Source: Neobacillus sp. OS1-2
GTDB lineage: Bacteria > Bacillota > Bacilli > Bacillales > Cytobacillaceae
DNA length: 64,000 nucleotides
Assembly: GCF_030915505.1 (NCBI RefSeq)
Contig: NZ_CP133265.1
Coordinates: 1-64,000, forward strand
Direction of reading: 5' to 3'
The number at the start of each line of letters is the position of its first letter. Positions within the stretch are counted from its first letter, which is position 1. The notes beneath the pieces were generated by a model that saw only the letters and a list, made by a program, of their open reading frames with translations, ran no database searches and was not told the origin of the DNA. Positions 17,793 through 26,694 of this stretch are shown here, in pieces. A program made the position numbers and the translations under genes.

Positions 17793-18407
17793 TTAGCGAA
17801 TGATTTCAATAAAATGAGCAAGGATCCTTGCGGTTAGCCCCCAAATCGCCCGATTATTATAGCGGTAAAAATATTCCTCAATCCCTCTGGTGCGCCATTT
17901 GTAATTTTCACCGCCGGGTATTAAATCATACGGAAAACTTTTCTCCGGTTCTGCTTTTAATTGAACATGATGGATTTCAGGATCATTTTCAATTAAAAAA
18001 GAGAGTGGGACCGTAAATATCTCGCCAACCTCCGCAGGATTGGGCTGAATGTCCTCAGGCCTATTAATGTATCCCGCGAAAGGATAGAGCATCATTCCAA
18101 AAGGTGAAATCATATAATCCAGGGGATACACGCCCGAAATCTGCTCTTTATCAATGCCTAATTCCTCAACCGTCTCACGAATGGCTGTGCTTGCTTCATC
18201 GAGATCGTCAGCATCCATTCTTCCCCCTGGAAAACAAATTTCTCCGGGCTGCCTTCTTAATTCAAGGGAACGGACCTCAAATAACACATGAATCCCATCC
18301 TCCTTTTGCAGCAATGGCACCATGACAGCATATTTTGAAAATGTTTCACTTCCAAGGATTTTAGGTGAATGACCATTTAATTTGCCTAAAACCTTTTCCA
18401 ACTCCAT
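17793..18407 (-). CDS. Nudix hydrolase, CoA pyrophosphatase type
   Basis: A 204-aa Nudix protein. The Nudix box is complete (GGRMDADDLDEASTAIRETVEELGID, positions about 65-90, with the REx2EE core). A PLDYMISPFGMMLYPFAGYI segment after it and the overall length match CoA diphosphatases such as B. subtilis YeaB, which split coenzyme A to 3',5'-ADP and 4'-phosphopantetheine. I start it at the ATG at 18407, which has GGGGGTG 6 nt upstream; the longer frame from 18488 has none. It is monocistronic. Confidence 0.82.
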   Translation of the reverse strand: MELEKVLGKLNGHSPKILGSETFSKYAVMVPLLQKEDGIHVLFEVRSLELRRQPGEICFPGGRMDADDLDEASTAIRETVEELGIDKEQISGVYPLDYMISPFGMMLYPFAGYINRPEDIQPNPAEVGEIFTVPLSFLIENDPEIHHVQLKAEPEKSFPYDLIPGGENYKWRTRGIEEYFYRYNNRAIWGLTARILAHFIEIIR

Positions 18408-18469
18408 GATTTCACCCCCATTCCTGTATTTTCTCTTACTACTACAATACCACTTTTTATGTACTCTTT

Positions 18470-18504
18470 GAAAAAAACAATCCAACAAATAAAGTTGGAT
18501 TGTT
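18470..18504 (-). terminator. Terminator of the homogentisate operon
   Basis: AACAATCCAAC pairs with GTTGGATTGTT, with a seven-T tail on the minus strand, directly after hmgA. Confidence 0.9.
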
Positions 18505-18511
18505 TTTTAAG

Positions 18512-19678
18512 TTACTCCTTCTTTTCATGCCAAGAATACATATATGCAGTGTCTTCAATGTTTTGTGCCGACTTTACAATTTTCAGAGGATGGAAGGTGT
18601 CAATCATTACGGCCAGCTCCAATGTTTCCTTTTTGCCAATACTCGCTTCCGTTTTCCCGGGATGTGGACCATGCGGGATCCCACTTGGATGTAATGTGAT
18701 CGAACCCTCTTTCACCCCTTTACGGCTCATGAAGTTACCCTCGACGTAATAGAGGAGTTCGTCACTGTTGACATTGCTGTGATAATACGGAGCTGGGATA
18801 GCTTGCGGGTGGTAATCATACAAACGTGGCACAAAGGAACAGACAACAAAATTATTCCCTTCGAATGTTTGATGGACTGGTGGTGGCTGATGAACTCGGC
18901 CAGTAATTGGTTCAAAATCCTCGATATTAAAAGCCCACGGATATAAATAGCCGTCCCAGCCAACCACATCGAAAGGATGGTGTCCGAGTATATGCGATGA
19001 AATCATCCCTCTTGATTTTGTAACTACCTCAAACTCTCCTTTTTCAGCAAACGTCGCCAACATTTCTGGGCCGCGGATATCACGCTCACAGAATGGGCTG
19101 TGTTCTAAGAGCTGACCATATTCGTTCCGGTAGCGCCTTGGAGTCGTAATTTGACTAAAGGATTCTACAAAAAGCATTTTTGTCCTTTCATTTTCATCCG
19201 GGATTATCCGAAAAATGGTCCCAATTGGAATCACTAGGTAATCACCCGGCCGGTAGGAAATCGTCCCGAACATTGTCTCGAGCTTCCCTCTGCCATGATG
19301 AATGAAAAGCATTTCATCTCCGTCGCCATTGCGGTAAAAATGTTTCATTTCTGCCGTCACGTTCGCTGTTCCAATCAGTAAATCCTGATTACCTAATAAA
19401 TAGGTCCTTGCTTTTAGTGCATCACCCTGCACCCCTATTTGACTAGTAAAAAAATGCCGGTGCCTTAACGACTGCTGCTCTTCATATTCCGGTAAATAGC
19501 TGCCAATCATTTCTGCCTTTACCACTTCCGTTGGCATAAAATGGTGGTACAAAATCGATTGTGTTCCTGAAAACCCCCTTGTTCCCATCACCTGCTCTCT
19601 ATACAAGCTGCCATCGTCTTTTTTCAACATGGTGTGTCGTTTATGGGGAACCTTTCCCATTTGACGGTAATACATCAC
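18512..19678 (-). CDS. hmgA: Homogentisate 1,2-dioxygenase
   Basis: It opens the aromatic ring of homogentisate to give maleylacetoacetate, in a non-haem Fe(II) cupin site. At 388 aa it has the Gram-positive length (human enzyme: 445). Iron and substrate residues appear in GRVHQPPPVHQTFEG, PYYHSNVNSDELLYYVEG and LHPSGIPHGPHPG (His, His-Glu, His). It is the last gene of a minus-strand operon; its ATG overlaps the stop of the FAH gene by 4 nt (ATGA). A strong terminator follows. Confidence 0.93.
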   Translation of the reverse strand: MMYYRQMGKVPHKRHTMLKKDDGSLYREQVMGTRGFSGTQSILYHHFMPTEVVKAEMIGSYLPEYEEQQSLRHRHFFTSQIGVQGDALKARTYLLGNQDLLIGTANVTAEMKHFYRNGDGDEMLFIHHGRGKLETMFGTISYRPGDYLVIPIGTIFRIIPDENERTKMLFVESFSQITTPRRYRNEYGQLLEHSPFCERDIRGPEMLATFAEKGEFEVVTKSRGMISSHILGHHPFDVVGWDGYLYPWAFNIEDFEPITGRVHQPPPVHQTFEGNNFVVCSFVPRLYDYHPQAIPAPYYHSNVNSDELLYYVEGNFMSRKGVKEGSITLHPSGIPHGPHPGKTEASIGKKETLELAVMIDTFHPLKIVKSAQNIEDTAYMYSWHEKKE

Positions 19679-20616
19679 CTCACCTCCTCGTTTCCAGTGA
19701 TAATCGTATTCTTCAACACACCTATTTGTTCTATCTCCAATTCTACTTCATCACCAGGTTCGAGCCAGCGATGAATTTCCTCACCTAATTCAAGGATACA
19801 TCCTGTGCCAACCGTTCCAGATCCGATCATTTCACCTGGATAAAGCGTAACGTCCTGTGATGCTCTAGCAATCATCTCAGCAAAGGAATAATATAAGTCC
19901 TTCATATTTCCTTCCGATAGCAGGATACCATTCACACGGGCATGCATGGAGAGATTAAAACCATTTCCAGCTTTAAATGGTTTCAGTTCGTCCTTGGTGA
20001 CAATCCACGGACCGATAGAGGTGGAAAAATCCTTTCCCTTCGCAGGACCAAGTCCGACCTTCATCTCCTTTCTTTGCAGGTCTCTAGCACTCCAATCATT
20101 TAAAATACAATAACCGAATATATATTCATCTGCCCTATCCCGAGGGATATCTCTGCCCTCTTTCCCAATAATGCAAGCAATTTCAAGCTCATAATCAAGC
20201 CACTCGCACTCTTTTGGTTTTACAATGCCTTCTTCCGGCCCTTTAATCGCTAAGTGATTGGAAAAATAAAAAACAGGAATCTCATACCACTCCGGTATCA
20301 TTTCTTGACCTCGGTTCTCTCTAGCCGTTTTTACATGTTGCTCAAAGGCATAAAAGTCCCGAAAACTTCTAGGGACGGGGAGTGGTGCTTTTAATTGAAT
20401 ATCACTCATCCGGTAGATCCCTGTTTGCCCACTTGGATTAAAATGATTCACTATTTTCATAAATTCTTCAGAATGATCGAGAAAATTCACTAGATTATCA
20501 GGGAGTGTCCCACCGGATGCTTCCTTCATATCTACTACATGATCTTCATCGGCTAACCATCCCGCACGGATTGAGCCATCTTTTTTTGCAAAGGTAACAA
20601 ATTTCACAGAGCTCAC
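19675..20616 (-). CDS. Fumarylacetoacetate hydrolase family protein
   Basis: This should cleave fumarylacetoacetate to fumarate and acetoacetate, the last step of tyrosine degradation. The 313-aa protein has the FAH-domain metal site (LDYELEIACIIGKEGRDI with the E-x-E pair; GYCILNDWSARDLQ) and the catalytic region GLGPAKGKDFSTSIGPW, followed by GSGTVGTGCILELG. It overlaps by 4 nt both the flavin-reductase gene upstream and hmgA downstream, so translation is coupled. Some members act directly on maleylacetoacetate, which would explain the absence of an isomerase gene here (inference). Confidence 0.88.
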   Translation of the reverse strand: MSSVKFVTFAKKDGSIRAGWLADEDHVVDMKEASGGTLPDNLVNFLDHSEEFMKIVNHFNPSGQTGIYRMSDIQLKAPLPVPRSFRDFYAFEQHVKTARENRGQEMIPEWYEIPVFYFSNHLAIKGPEEGIVKPKECEWLDYELEIACIIGKEGRDIPRDRADEYIFGYCILNDWSARDLQRKEMKVGLGPAKGKDFSTSIGPWIVTKDELKPFKAGNGFNLSMHARVNGILLSEGNMKDLYYSFAEMIARASQDVTLYPGEMIGSGTVGTGCILELGEEIHRWLEPGDEVELEIEQIGVLKNTIITGNEEVR

Positions 20617-21254
20617 CTTTTTTCCGTTTTTCGAATCATTTCAAACGTTTTAGCCAATGGGTCAGTAAAGATAGTACCGGCCATTCTGCCAATCGGCTGT
20701 AATTTTTCTGTATCTATTCTCCCCTTGTCAAAAAGGTCATCGTTCACGTGTACATGAACTACTTTGCCGATGACAAGGCTGCCGGCACCGGGAGTATCGC
20801 CAAAATGGAGCACCTGATAGAGTTCACACTCGAAATGGACGAGAGATTCCTTGATACGTAGTCCTCGTACCTTTACGCTTGGTTCTTTCGATAGACCCGA
20901 TTCTTCCAGTTCATCGATTTCAGGAGCAAATTCAATCGCACATTCATTCATTTGTTCCGCCATTGCATTACTGACAATATTGATAACAAATTGACCCGTT
21001 TTTTCTATATTGACCAACGTATCTTTTTTTGCACCATCCTTACCCCTTCGCAGGGGTGAAAAGCAAATAAGCATGGGGTCAGCACAAATAGCTGTAAAGA
21101 AACTGAACGGTGCCGCATTGGCTGTACCATTCTCATCTTTGGTTGACACAAGAGCGATCGGACGAGGTAAAATAGACCCCACTAATAGTTTATATGCCTC
21201 TCTCCATTCAAGAGTTTCAGGAGTAATCTCCAAATTGGTTACACCTCGATTCAT
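20613..21254 (-). CDS. Flavin reductase-like domain protein
   Basis: A 213-aa split-barrel FMN-binding protein of the flavin reductase/DIM6-NTAB family. The family signature AYKLLVGSILPRPIALVSTKDENG is at about residues 15-38, followed by NAAPFSFFTAICADPMLICFSPLRR. It is co-transcribed with HPPD, FAH and HGO, but no flavin-dependent step is known in that route. A side reaction on aromatic intermediates or simple hitch-hiking are both possible. The stop overlaps the FAH start by 4 nt. Confidence 0.8.
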   Translation of the reverse strand: MNRGVTNLEITPETLEWREAYKLLVGSILPRPIALVSTKDENGTANAAPFSFFTAICADPMLICFSPLRRGKDGAKKDTLVNIEKTGQFVINIVSNAMAEQMNECAIEFAPEIDELEESGLSKEPSVKVRGLRIKESLVHFECELYQVLHFGDTPGAGSLVIGKVVHVHVNDDLFDKGRIDTEKLQPIGRMAGTIFTDPLAKTFEMIRKTEKR

Positions 21255-21330
21255 TGCTATTGATTATGATTTTTTCTAAATAGATTGTTGATCTTTTAAG
21301 ATTCGCCGATAACCTAATAAAACCAAAATT

Positions 21331-22449
21331 TTATAGATTTCCACGTCTTTCCTGTTCGCGTTCAATTGATTCAAATAGCGCTTTAAAGTTTCCTTCTCCA
21401 AAACCACGGGCACCCTTACGCTGAATGATCTCGATAAATAACGTAGGGCGGTCTACAATTGGTTTTGTGAAAATCTGCAATAAGTACCCTTCATCATCAC
21501 GGTCAACCAAAATATCTAGTTCCCGCAGCTTTTCAATTTCCTCATCAATTTTTCCAATCCGCTCTCCTAATGAGTCATAATAGGTGCTCGGCGTCTTCAG
21601 AAATTCTACTCCGTTCTTTTTTAACTCAGTTACGGTTGAAACAATGTCTTCAGTCAAAATCGCCAAATGCTGCACACCAGGGCCATTGTAGAACTCTAAA
21701 AATTCCTGGATTTGTGATTTACGCTTGCCTTCGGCTGGTTCATTGATTGGGAACTTAATCCTGCCGCCGTTATGCATTACCTTTGACATCAAGGCAGAAT
21801 ACTCAGTCGTAATGTCCTTGTCAGAGAAATGTTTCATTTCTTTAAAGCCCATTACCTTTGAATAATATTCCACCCATTCCTCCATCCTCTCGACATTACC
21901 CACAACATGGTCAATTCCAATTAGCCCAGTATCCACTATCGGTAATGATGCGGTATATGGTTCAAAGCCTGGCAAAAATGCTCCCTGATAATTTTTCCGT
22001 TCAATCAACGTATGGATGGTATCGCCATATGTACCTAGAACGGCTTTCTTGACAACTCCATGGGCGTCCGCCATTTCATATGGAGCAGCATGGACAATCG
22101 CACCTCTACTGACAGCTTCTTCGAACGCTTTCTCCACATCGTCAACCAAGAGGGCCACGTCCTTGACGCCATCACCATGTTTTTTAACAAACTGGGCCAC
22201 CCTGCTCTCCTCTGCATATGATCCAGTTATCACGAGACGAATATTGCGCTGCTTCACACAATAGGAAGTGGTTTCACGATTTCCGGTTTCAAGACCTGAA
22301 TAGGCAACAGGCTTAAACCCATATGCTGTACAAAAGAAATGACAGGCTTGCTTGGCATTGCCGGTGTAAATCTCAATATAATCAACATCCCGTACAGGAA
22401 AAAAGTCATCAACTAGCTGGTTAGCTCTAATTCGCTTTTCTTTCATCAT
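21331..22449 (-). CDS. hppD: 4-hydroxyphenylpyruvate dioxygenase
   Basis: It converts 4-hydroxyphenylpyruvate, O2 and a non-haem iron centre to homogentisate and CO2. The 372-aa protein has two vicinal-oxygen-chelate halves. The iron ligands of the second half are visible as GIDHVVGNV (His), GPGVQHLAILT (His) and LFIEIIQRKG (Glu), and the C-terminal helix sequence GARGFGEGNFKALFESIE is diagnostic. It is the first gene of the cluster, 76 bp before the flavin-reductase gene. ATTGGAGGTAAT precedes the ATG. No T-box or obvious operator is seen upstream. Confidence 0.94.
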   Translation of the reverse strand: MMKEKRIRANQLVDDFFPVRDVDYIEIYTGNAKQACHFFCTAYGFKPVAYSGLETGNRETTSYCVKQRNIRLVITGSYAEESRVAQFVKKHGDGVKDVALLVDDVEKAFEEAVSRGAIVHAAPYEMADAHGVVKKAVLGTYGDTIHTLIERKNYQGAFLPGFEPYTASLPIVDTGLIGIDHVVGNVERMEEWVEYYSKVMGFKEMKHFSDKDITTEYSALMSKVMHNGGRIKFPINEPAEGKRKSQIQEFLEFYNGPGVQHLAILTEDIVSTVTELKKNGVEFLKTPSTYYDSLGERIGKIDEEIEKLRELDILVDRDDEGYLLQIFTKPIVDRPTLFIEIIQRKGARGFGEGNFKALFESIEREQERRGNL

Positions 22450-22587
22450 ATTACCTCCAATAACAGTTATAATATTCAGAATTAATTTTAAATGGAATGT
22501 TGTTGTCCACTCAAGAGTTGGGTGTAAAGCAATACCGCTGTTGGGTGCTAAAGGCCCAACCTTTTAATCCGCATTATTTCCCGTTGA

Positions 22588-22622
22588 AAAAAGAAAAAAC
22601 ATACCTAAACAGGGTATGTTTT
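22588..22622 (-). terminator. Terminator of the TrpXYZ-type ABC operon
   Basis: AAAACATACC pairs with GGTATGTTTT and is followed by TTCTTTTTTC on the minus strand. Confidence 0.85.
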
Positions 22623-22693
22623 CATCATCTTCGTATTGGAAATATAGTTGAACCATAAAATGGCTGTCTAAAATTGTTGAAAAATTTTTTAGC

Positions 22694-23488
22694 CTATGAA
22701 AGAACTGCACGGTCACTCGCCATTTGCACACCGCGAATTCTTTTGAATTCACTCAATAAACCTTCAATCGTAAGATGTTTCTTATCTTCCTCATTCACCT
22801 CTAAAATAATTTGTCCCTTATCCATCATGATTAATCGGTTTCCTAGGTCAATTGCCTGCTGCATATTATGGGTTACCATTAAGGTTGTAAGATTGTATTT
22901 ATCCACAATTTCTTTTGTTAGGTTCGTGATCACTTCTGCCCGCGATGGATCAAGTGCTGCCGTATGTTCATCTAAAAGAAGGATGGACGGTTCTGTGAAG
23001 GTAGCCATTAATAAGGATAGGGCCTGCCGTTCTCCTCCAGAGAGCAAACCAACCTTAGCATTTAGACGGTTCTCCAGTCCGAGGTGAAGTGATTCCAATA
23101 CTTCACGGAAATAATCCCGTCTTTTTTTCGTAACGCCACTTCGCAGTGTTCTTATTTTGTTCCGGGAATAGGCCATTGCGAGATTCTCTTCTATTGTCAT
23201 ACTTGGAGCTGTGCCGGCCATCGGATCTTGAAAGACACGCCCTATCATCTTTGAACGATTAAATTCCGACATATTGGTGACATTCTTTTCACCAATTTGA
23301 ACCGCCCCTACATCAGGTGTTAACACGCCTGAAATGATATTCATTAACGTTGATTTCCCGGCACCGTTACTGCCAATGACCGTCACGAAATCTCCTGGAT
23401 TAAGGGAAAGTGTCACATGATCGATGGCAATTTTCTCATCAGGTGTGCCCTCATTAAAAATCTTATGAATCTGATTTAATTGCAGCAT
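22694..23488 (-). CDS. ABC importer ATPase (TrpZ-like)
   Basis: A 264-aa nucleotide-binding subunit. Walker A is GSNGAGKST, the signature LSGGERQ, and Walker B ILLLDEHTAALD, the last being the variant typical of the PF04392-associated (TrpXYZ-type) importers. The start overlaps the permease gene by 26 nt, so the proteins are made from one message. It powers uptake of the ligand bound by the lipoprotein at 24614-25612. It is followed by a clear terminator. Confidence 0.85.
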   Translation of the reverse strand: MLQLNQIHKIFNEGTPDEKIAIDHVTLSLNPGDFVTVIGSNGAGKSTLMNIISGVLTPDVGAVQIGEKNVTNMSEFNRSKMIGRVFQDPMAGTAPSMTIEENLAMAYSRNKIRTLRSGVTKKRRDYFREVLESLHLGLENRLNAKVGLLSGGERQALSLLMATFTEPSILLLDEHTAALDPSRAEVITNLTKEIVDKYNLTTLMVTHNMQQAIDLGNRLIMMDKGQIILEVNEEDKKHLTIEGLLSEFKRIRGVQMASDRAVLS

Positions 23489-24503
23489 GATGTTCCCCCT
23501 TCGCCTCTGCCGAAGTTTGGATAATATTCATTAATTCCACTTTTCTTCGAGCTTTCCGCTTTTTTTCTTTGGTACTGCCAATAATCTTCGGAGCAGTTAG
23601 GGCAATTATGACAATCAAAGCCGTAATAAGTTTCATATCACCCGTTTCCAAGAAATCTACCCGTAGCGCTAAGGTAATCACAATTCGATAAATAATGGCA
23701 CCGCCAATAACGGCAAGGGTGGTTCTTGCAATCGTCCGTGTCCCAAATAACGCTTCACCAATGATGACAGAAGCTAAACCAATGACAATCATCCCAATTC
23801 CCATCCCAACATCAGCGAATCCGCTCTGTTGAGCAATCAAGGCGCCTGAGAATGCAACCAACGCATTTGATAAGCCAAGACCAAGAATGACCAGTAGGTT
23901 GGTATTAGCGGAAAGGCTGCGAATCATCCGTTTATTGTCCCCTGTAGCTCGAATCGCAAGGCCAATCTCCGTTTTTAAAAACCAGTCCGTTAAAAATTTA
24001 ATTAGGAAGGTTACAAAGATCATGAAAATAAGAATTCCCCATGTTTCCGGCAGATCGTCACCAAGACCAACCGCAGTGAGAATACTATTGAAGAACGAAT
24101 CAATTCCTGTTTTTTCAAAAAAGCCACTGATTTTTGTAAAAGCAGTATCTGTATTCAATAAAGGAATATTTGAACGTCCCATAATTCTAAGATTAATAGA
24201 GTAAAGGGCAATCATCATTAGGATTCCGGAGAGCAAGTTATTAATCTTCCCGAATGTATGCAATAGTCCCGTTATACATCCGGCAGCAAAACCGGCAAAA
24301 AGGGCAGCAATTGTAGCGATAAATGGGTCTACTCCATTCGCGATTAATACCGCAGATAGTGCTGCACCCGTTACAAAACTCCCATCAACCGTTAAATCCG
24401 GGAAATCCAGAATACGAAAGGAAAGATAGACGCCCAGCGCCATAATCGCATAGATGATACCTGCTTCAAATGATCCAAATATGGCTGTAAACATTGAGAT
24501 CAT
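23463..24503 (-). CDS. ABC importer permease (TrpY-like)
   Basis: A 346-aa membrane subunit with about nine hydrophobic helices. The N-terminal FGSFEAGIIYAIMALGVYLSFRIL and DLTVDGSFVTGAALSAVLI motifs mark the branched-chain/TrpY-type permease family. The C-terminal 40 residues are charged and cytoplasmic (KEKKRKARRKVELMN). It lies between the binding-protein and ATPase genes; a 110-bp gap containing GC-rich hairpins separates it from the binding-protein gene, which is common where the receptor is made in excess. Confidence 0.85.
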   Translation of the reverse strand: MISMFTAIFGSFEAGIIYAIMALGVYLSFRILDFPDLTVDGSFVTGAALSAVLIANGVDPFIATIAALFAGFAAGCITGLLHTFGKINNLLSGILMMIALYSINLRIMGRSNIPLLNTDTAFTKISGFFEKTGIDSFFNSILTAVGLGDDLPETWGILIFMIFVTFLIKFLTDWFLKTEIGLAIRATGDNKRMIRSLSANTNLLVILGLGLSNALVAFSGALIAQQSGFADVGMGIGMIVIGLASVIIGEALFGTRTIARTTLAVIGGAIIYRIVITLALRVDFLETGDMKLITALIVIIALTAPKIIGSTKEKKRKARRKVELMNIIQTSAEAKGEHHAAIKSDS

Positions 24504-24613
24504 CCTTTCATTGAGTCATTAGAACTAAAATTATCATTAGCCCTTCGTTACTTATGTACCAATCAAGGAGGTACCCCCTCTTAAAGGCATCCCCCTTGAA
24601 AAGGGTTTATTTC
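24504..24613 (-). promoter_or_regulatory. Intercistronic hairpins between binding-protein and permease genes
   Basis: On the minus strand two short GC-rich stems (CCCTT...AAGGG and AGGGGG...CCTCCTT) occur without a long T-run. I read them as mRNA-stabilising or partial-termination structures that favour receptor synthesis; this is inference. Confidence 0.4.
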
Positions 24614-25612
24614 TTATTTGCCATCGTAGAATTCTCCAAGCTTGCTCCATTCCTCTTTTACATCTAATCCTTGTGCTTTGGCAGCTTCTTTATTAATAAC
24701 TAGTTTTAAGCTACTAGGAAGTTCAACAGGAATTTCAGACGGCTTTTTCTTTCCAGTTAAAATATCAACCGCCATTAAGCCGGATTGATAGCCAAGGTCG
24801 AAATAACTAAAGCCGCTTGCCGCAACCGCGCCTTTTTTCATAGAATCAAGTTCACCAACGAAAAGCGGAATTTTTTTGCTGTTGGCAACGGCAATAACAG
24901 AATCAAGAGCGGTAACAACCGTATTATCTGTAGGAACGTAAATCGCATCCACACGGCCAACCAATGACTCAGTAGCTTGTTTCACTTCTGATGTAGTGGC
25001 AACTGAAACTTCAACAAGCTTAGCTCCTTTTTCCTCCACTAACTTTTTCACTTCTTTTACCTGTACTTCTGAATTTACTTCACCTGAATTATAGATGACA
25101 CCAATATTTTTTGCCTTTACTTCGTCAGTAATAAAATGAATCGTTGTTTTCGTTGCATCAGGATGGTTGTCAGTTGTTCCGGTTATATTTTTTCCCGGTT
25201 TATCAAGTGCTTCCACCAATTCAGATACTACCGGATCTGTTACGGATGTAAAGACGATAGGGATTTCCTTTGTCGCATTTAATGCCGCTGTTGCACTAGG
25301 AGTAGCATTGGCAAATATTAAGTCTACCTTGTCGCCAACGAAATTCTTGGCAATCGTTTGAACATTATTTTGATCCGCCTGGGCATTTTGATCATCATAC
25401 TTTACCTTAAGTCCTTTGTCCTTTAAAGCCTTTTTAAATCCTTCTGTCGCAGCATCTAAAGACGGATGCGGAGCAAATTGGCTAATACCGACCTTAAACT
25501 CCTTATCTGCACCATCCTTTTCCGAACCACCTGCAGATTCTTTACTGCCACAGCCGGCCAGCAGCAGCATTCCCGCCAACGCAATCGAAAGTCCTTTTAC
25601 TTTTTTCTTCAT
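24614..25612 (-). CDS. ABC importer substrate-binding lipoprotein (TrpX-like, PF04392 type)
   Basis: A secreted, lipid-anchored receptor of 332 aa. The signal peptide MKKKVKGLSIALAGMLLLAGC ends in a lipobox (LLAGC). The mature part follows the PF04392 fold, with KVGISQFAPHPSLDAATEGF, IFANATPSATAALNATKEIPIVFTSVTDP and TGTTDNHPD. Streptococcal members (TrpX) carry tryptophan. Its position next to a tyrosine-degradation operon suggests an aromatic amino acid, but PF04392 proteins bind varied ligands. I start it at the ATG at 25612, 10 nt after GGGGG. No T-box lies upstream. Confidence 0.82.
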   Translation of the reverse strand: MKKKVKGLSIALAGMLLLAGCGSKESAGGSEKDGADKEFKVGISQFAPHPSLDAATEGFKKALKDKGLKVKYDDQNAQADQNNVQTIAKNFVGDKVDLIFANATPSATAALNATKEIPIVFTSVTDPVVSELVEALDKPGKNITGTTDNHPDATKTTIHFITDEVKAKNIGVIYNSGEVNSEVQVKEVKKLVEEKGAKLVEVSVATTSEVKQATESLVGRVDAIYVPTDNTVVTALDSVIAVANSKKIPLFVGELDSMKKGAVAASGFSYFDLGYQSGLMAVDILTGKKKPSEIPVELPSSLKLVINKEAAKAQGLDVKEEWSKLGEFYDGK

Positions 25613-25639
25613 TAGTTTACATCCCCCTAAATTAAACAT

Positions 25640-25944
25640 CTAATTTTCTAAAAATTTCATATATTAAAAATTATTCTAGTATTTTTTTGGGCTAAAAGCA
25701 ATAGAAAATGCAAAAATATTTTTTTGCTTTAAAGCAATAGAATAAATGATAGAAAAAATACCTTCTATTTTAGTAGAAGGCACCAAGGCTTTTAAATAAC
25801 TATCGATCGCTATTTATTTTATTCTCTTTCTTTTTTAGTAATTGCAATAATATCCTATAAATAATATTAATTATTGGATTGCATGTTCAGGTACATTTAT
25901 CTCAATAGCCGACAATAAATATGGTAAATCCCATATTGGCTCGA
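25640..25944. other. AT-rich gap with a terminator and a possible decayed small gene
   Basis: A minus-strand terminator lies at 25755-25784 (see its own entry). Upstream of it, 25800-25850 contains a degenerate match (with an indel) to the 3' part of the 42-aa gene at 28596-28724, including GCAATTACTAAAAAAG against TCAATTACTAGAAAAG. No intact gene is present. Confidence 0.4.
25755..25784 (-). terminator. Terminator, one of two near-identical copies
   Basis: On the minus strand GGTGCCTTCTACTAAAATAG folds with TAGAAGG and is followed by TATTTTTTC. The same GGTGCCTTCTAC...TAGAAGG hairpin recurs at 28537-28562. It can end the DrrAB transcript. Confidence 0.65.
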
Positions 25945-26694
25945 TTACCTTAACTGGCATTTAAATACTTGGCTGGCAATGGAGTATGCGATGACCATAA
26001 TGCCAACGCACCAGGCAAGCGCGATCCATATACCGTTGCCGGCAGCCCCTTCATACAAGAGGGCACGAATGGAATTCACAATTGAAGTCACGGGCTGGTT
26101 CTCAGCAAACAAACGAACAATTTTAGGCATGGTTTCGGTAGGTACAAAAGCGGAACTAATAAATGGCAGGAAAATCAGCGGGTACGAGTATGCTGTTGCC
26201 CCTTCCATTGACCCTGCTGTCAATCCGGGAATGACAGCCAGCCATGTCAACGCCAGTGTAAACAGTCCAAGGATCCCAACTACCGCAAGCCAATCCAAAA
26301 TATCAGCGTAAGGATGAAAACCCATCAAAAGAGCGATGAGGATAACCGCCACGACAGTAAGCGCATTGGAAACAAGCGAGGTCAACACGTGAGCCCACAA
26401 TATCGACGAGCGCTTAATGGGCATGGTAATGAAACGCACCATCAACCCACTCTTTACGTCATTAAATAACCGCAAGGAAGTATAAGCAACACCGGAAGCG
26501 ATAGTCATCAGCAAGATTCCCGGCAATAAATAATTGACGTAGTTATCCGTGCCAGTCTCTATGGCGCCGCCAAATACGTAGACAAACAGCATCATCATCA
26601 TAATCGGTGTAATCGCCACCGTGATAATCGTATCAGGACTACGCATGATATTGGTCATTAACCGCCCAAGTAATACACCTGTTGTGCTTTTCAT
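25945..26694 (-). CDS. ABC-2 type drug-efflux permease (DrrB-like)
   Basis: A 249-aa membrane subunit with six hydrophobic segments and the ABC-2 family signature (RPLIxLPF-like region SYPLIFLPFISSAFVPTETMP near residues 168-188, then FAENQPVTSIVNSIRALL). Together with the abutting ATPase (TAAATG junction, no gap) it forms a DrrAB-type exporter. Such pairs under a PadR/DUF1048 module typically extrude hydrophobic toxins or peptides; the substrate is not predictable. GC content in this locus is a little higher than in the surroundings, compatible with lateral transfer. Confidence 0.87.
   Translation of the reverse strand: MKSTTGVLLGRLMTNIMRSPDTIITVAITPIMMMMLFVYVFGGAIETGTDNYVNYLLPGILLMTIASGVAYTSLRLFNDVKSGLMVRFITMPIKRSSILWAHVLTSLVSNALTVVAVILIALLMGFHPYADILDWLAVVGILGLFTLALTWLAVIPGLTAGSMEGATAYSYPLIFLPFISSAFVPTETMPKIVRLFAENQPVTSIVNSIRALLYEGAAGNGIWIALAWCVGIMVIAYSIASQVFKCQLR

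Noticed and set aside
22470-22560. Small GTTGGG...CCCAAC hairpin upstream of hppD as a terminator or riboswitch
   Set aside because: No T-run on either strand and no recognisable aptamer; too little to support a call.
25613-25944. T-box upstream of the TrpX-like gene
   Set aside because: No AGGGTGGNACCGCG antiterminator motif and no specifier structure; the region is AT-rich with an unrelated terminator pointing the same way.
25860-25945. 29-codon frame starting inside the end of the DrrB gene
   Set aside because: No ribosome-binding site of its own and no conservation evidence; probably chance.
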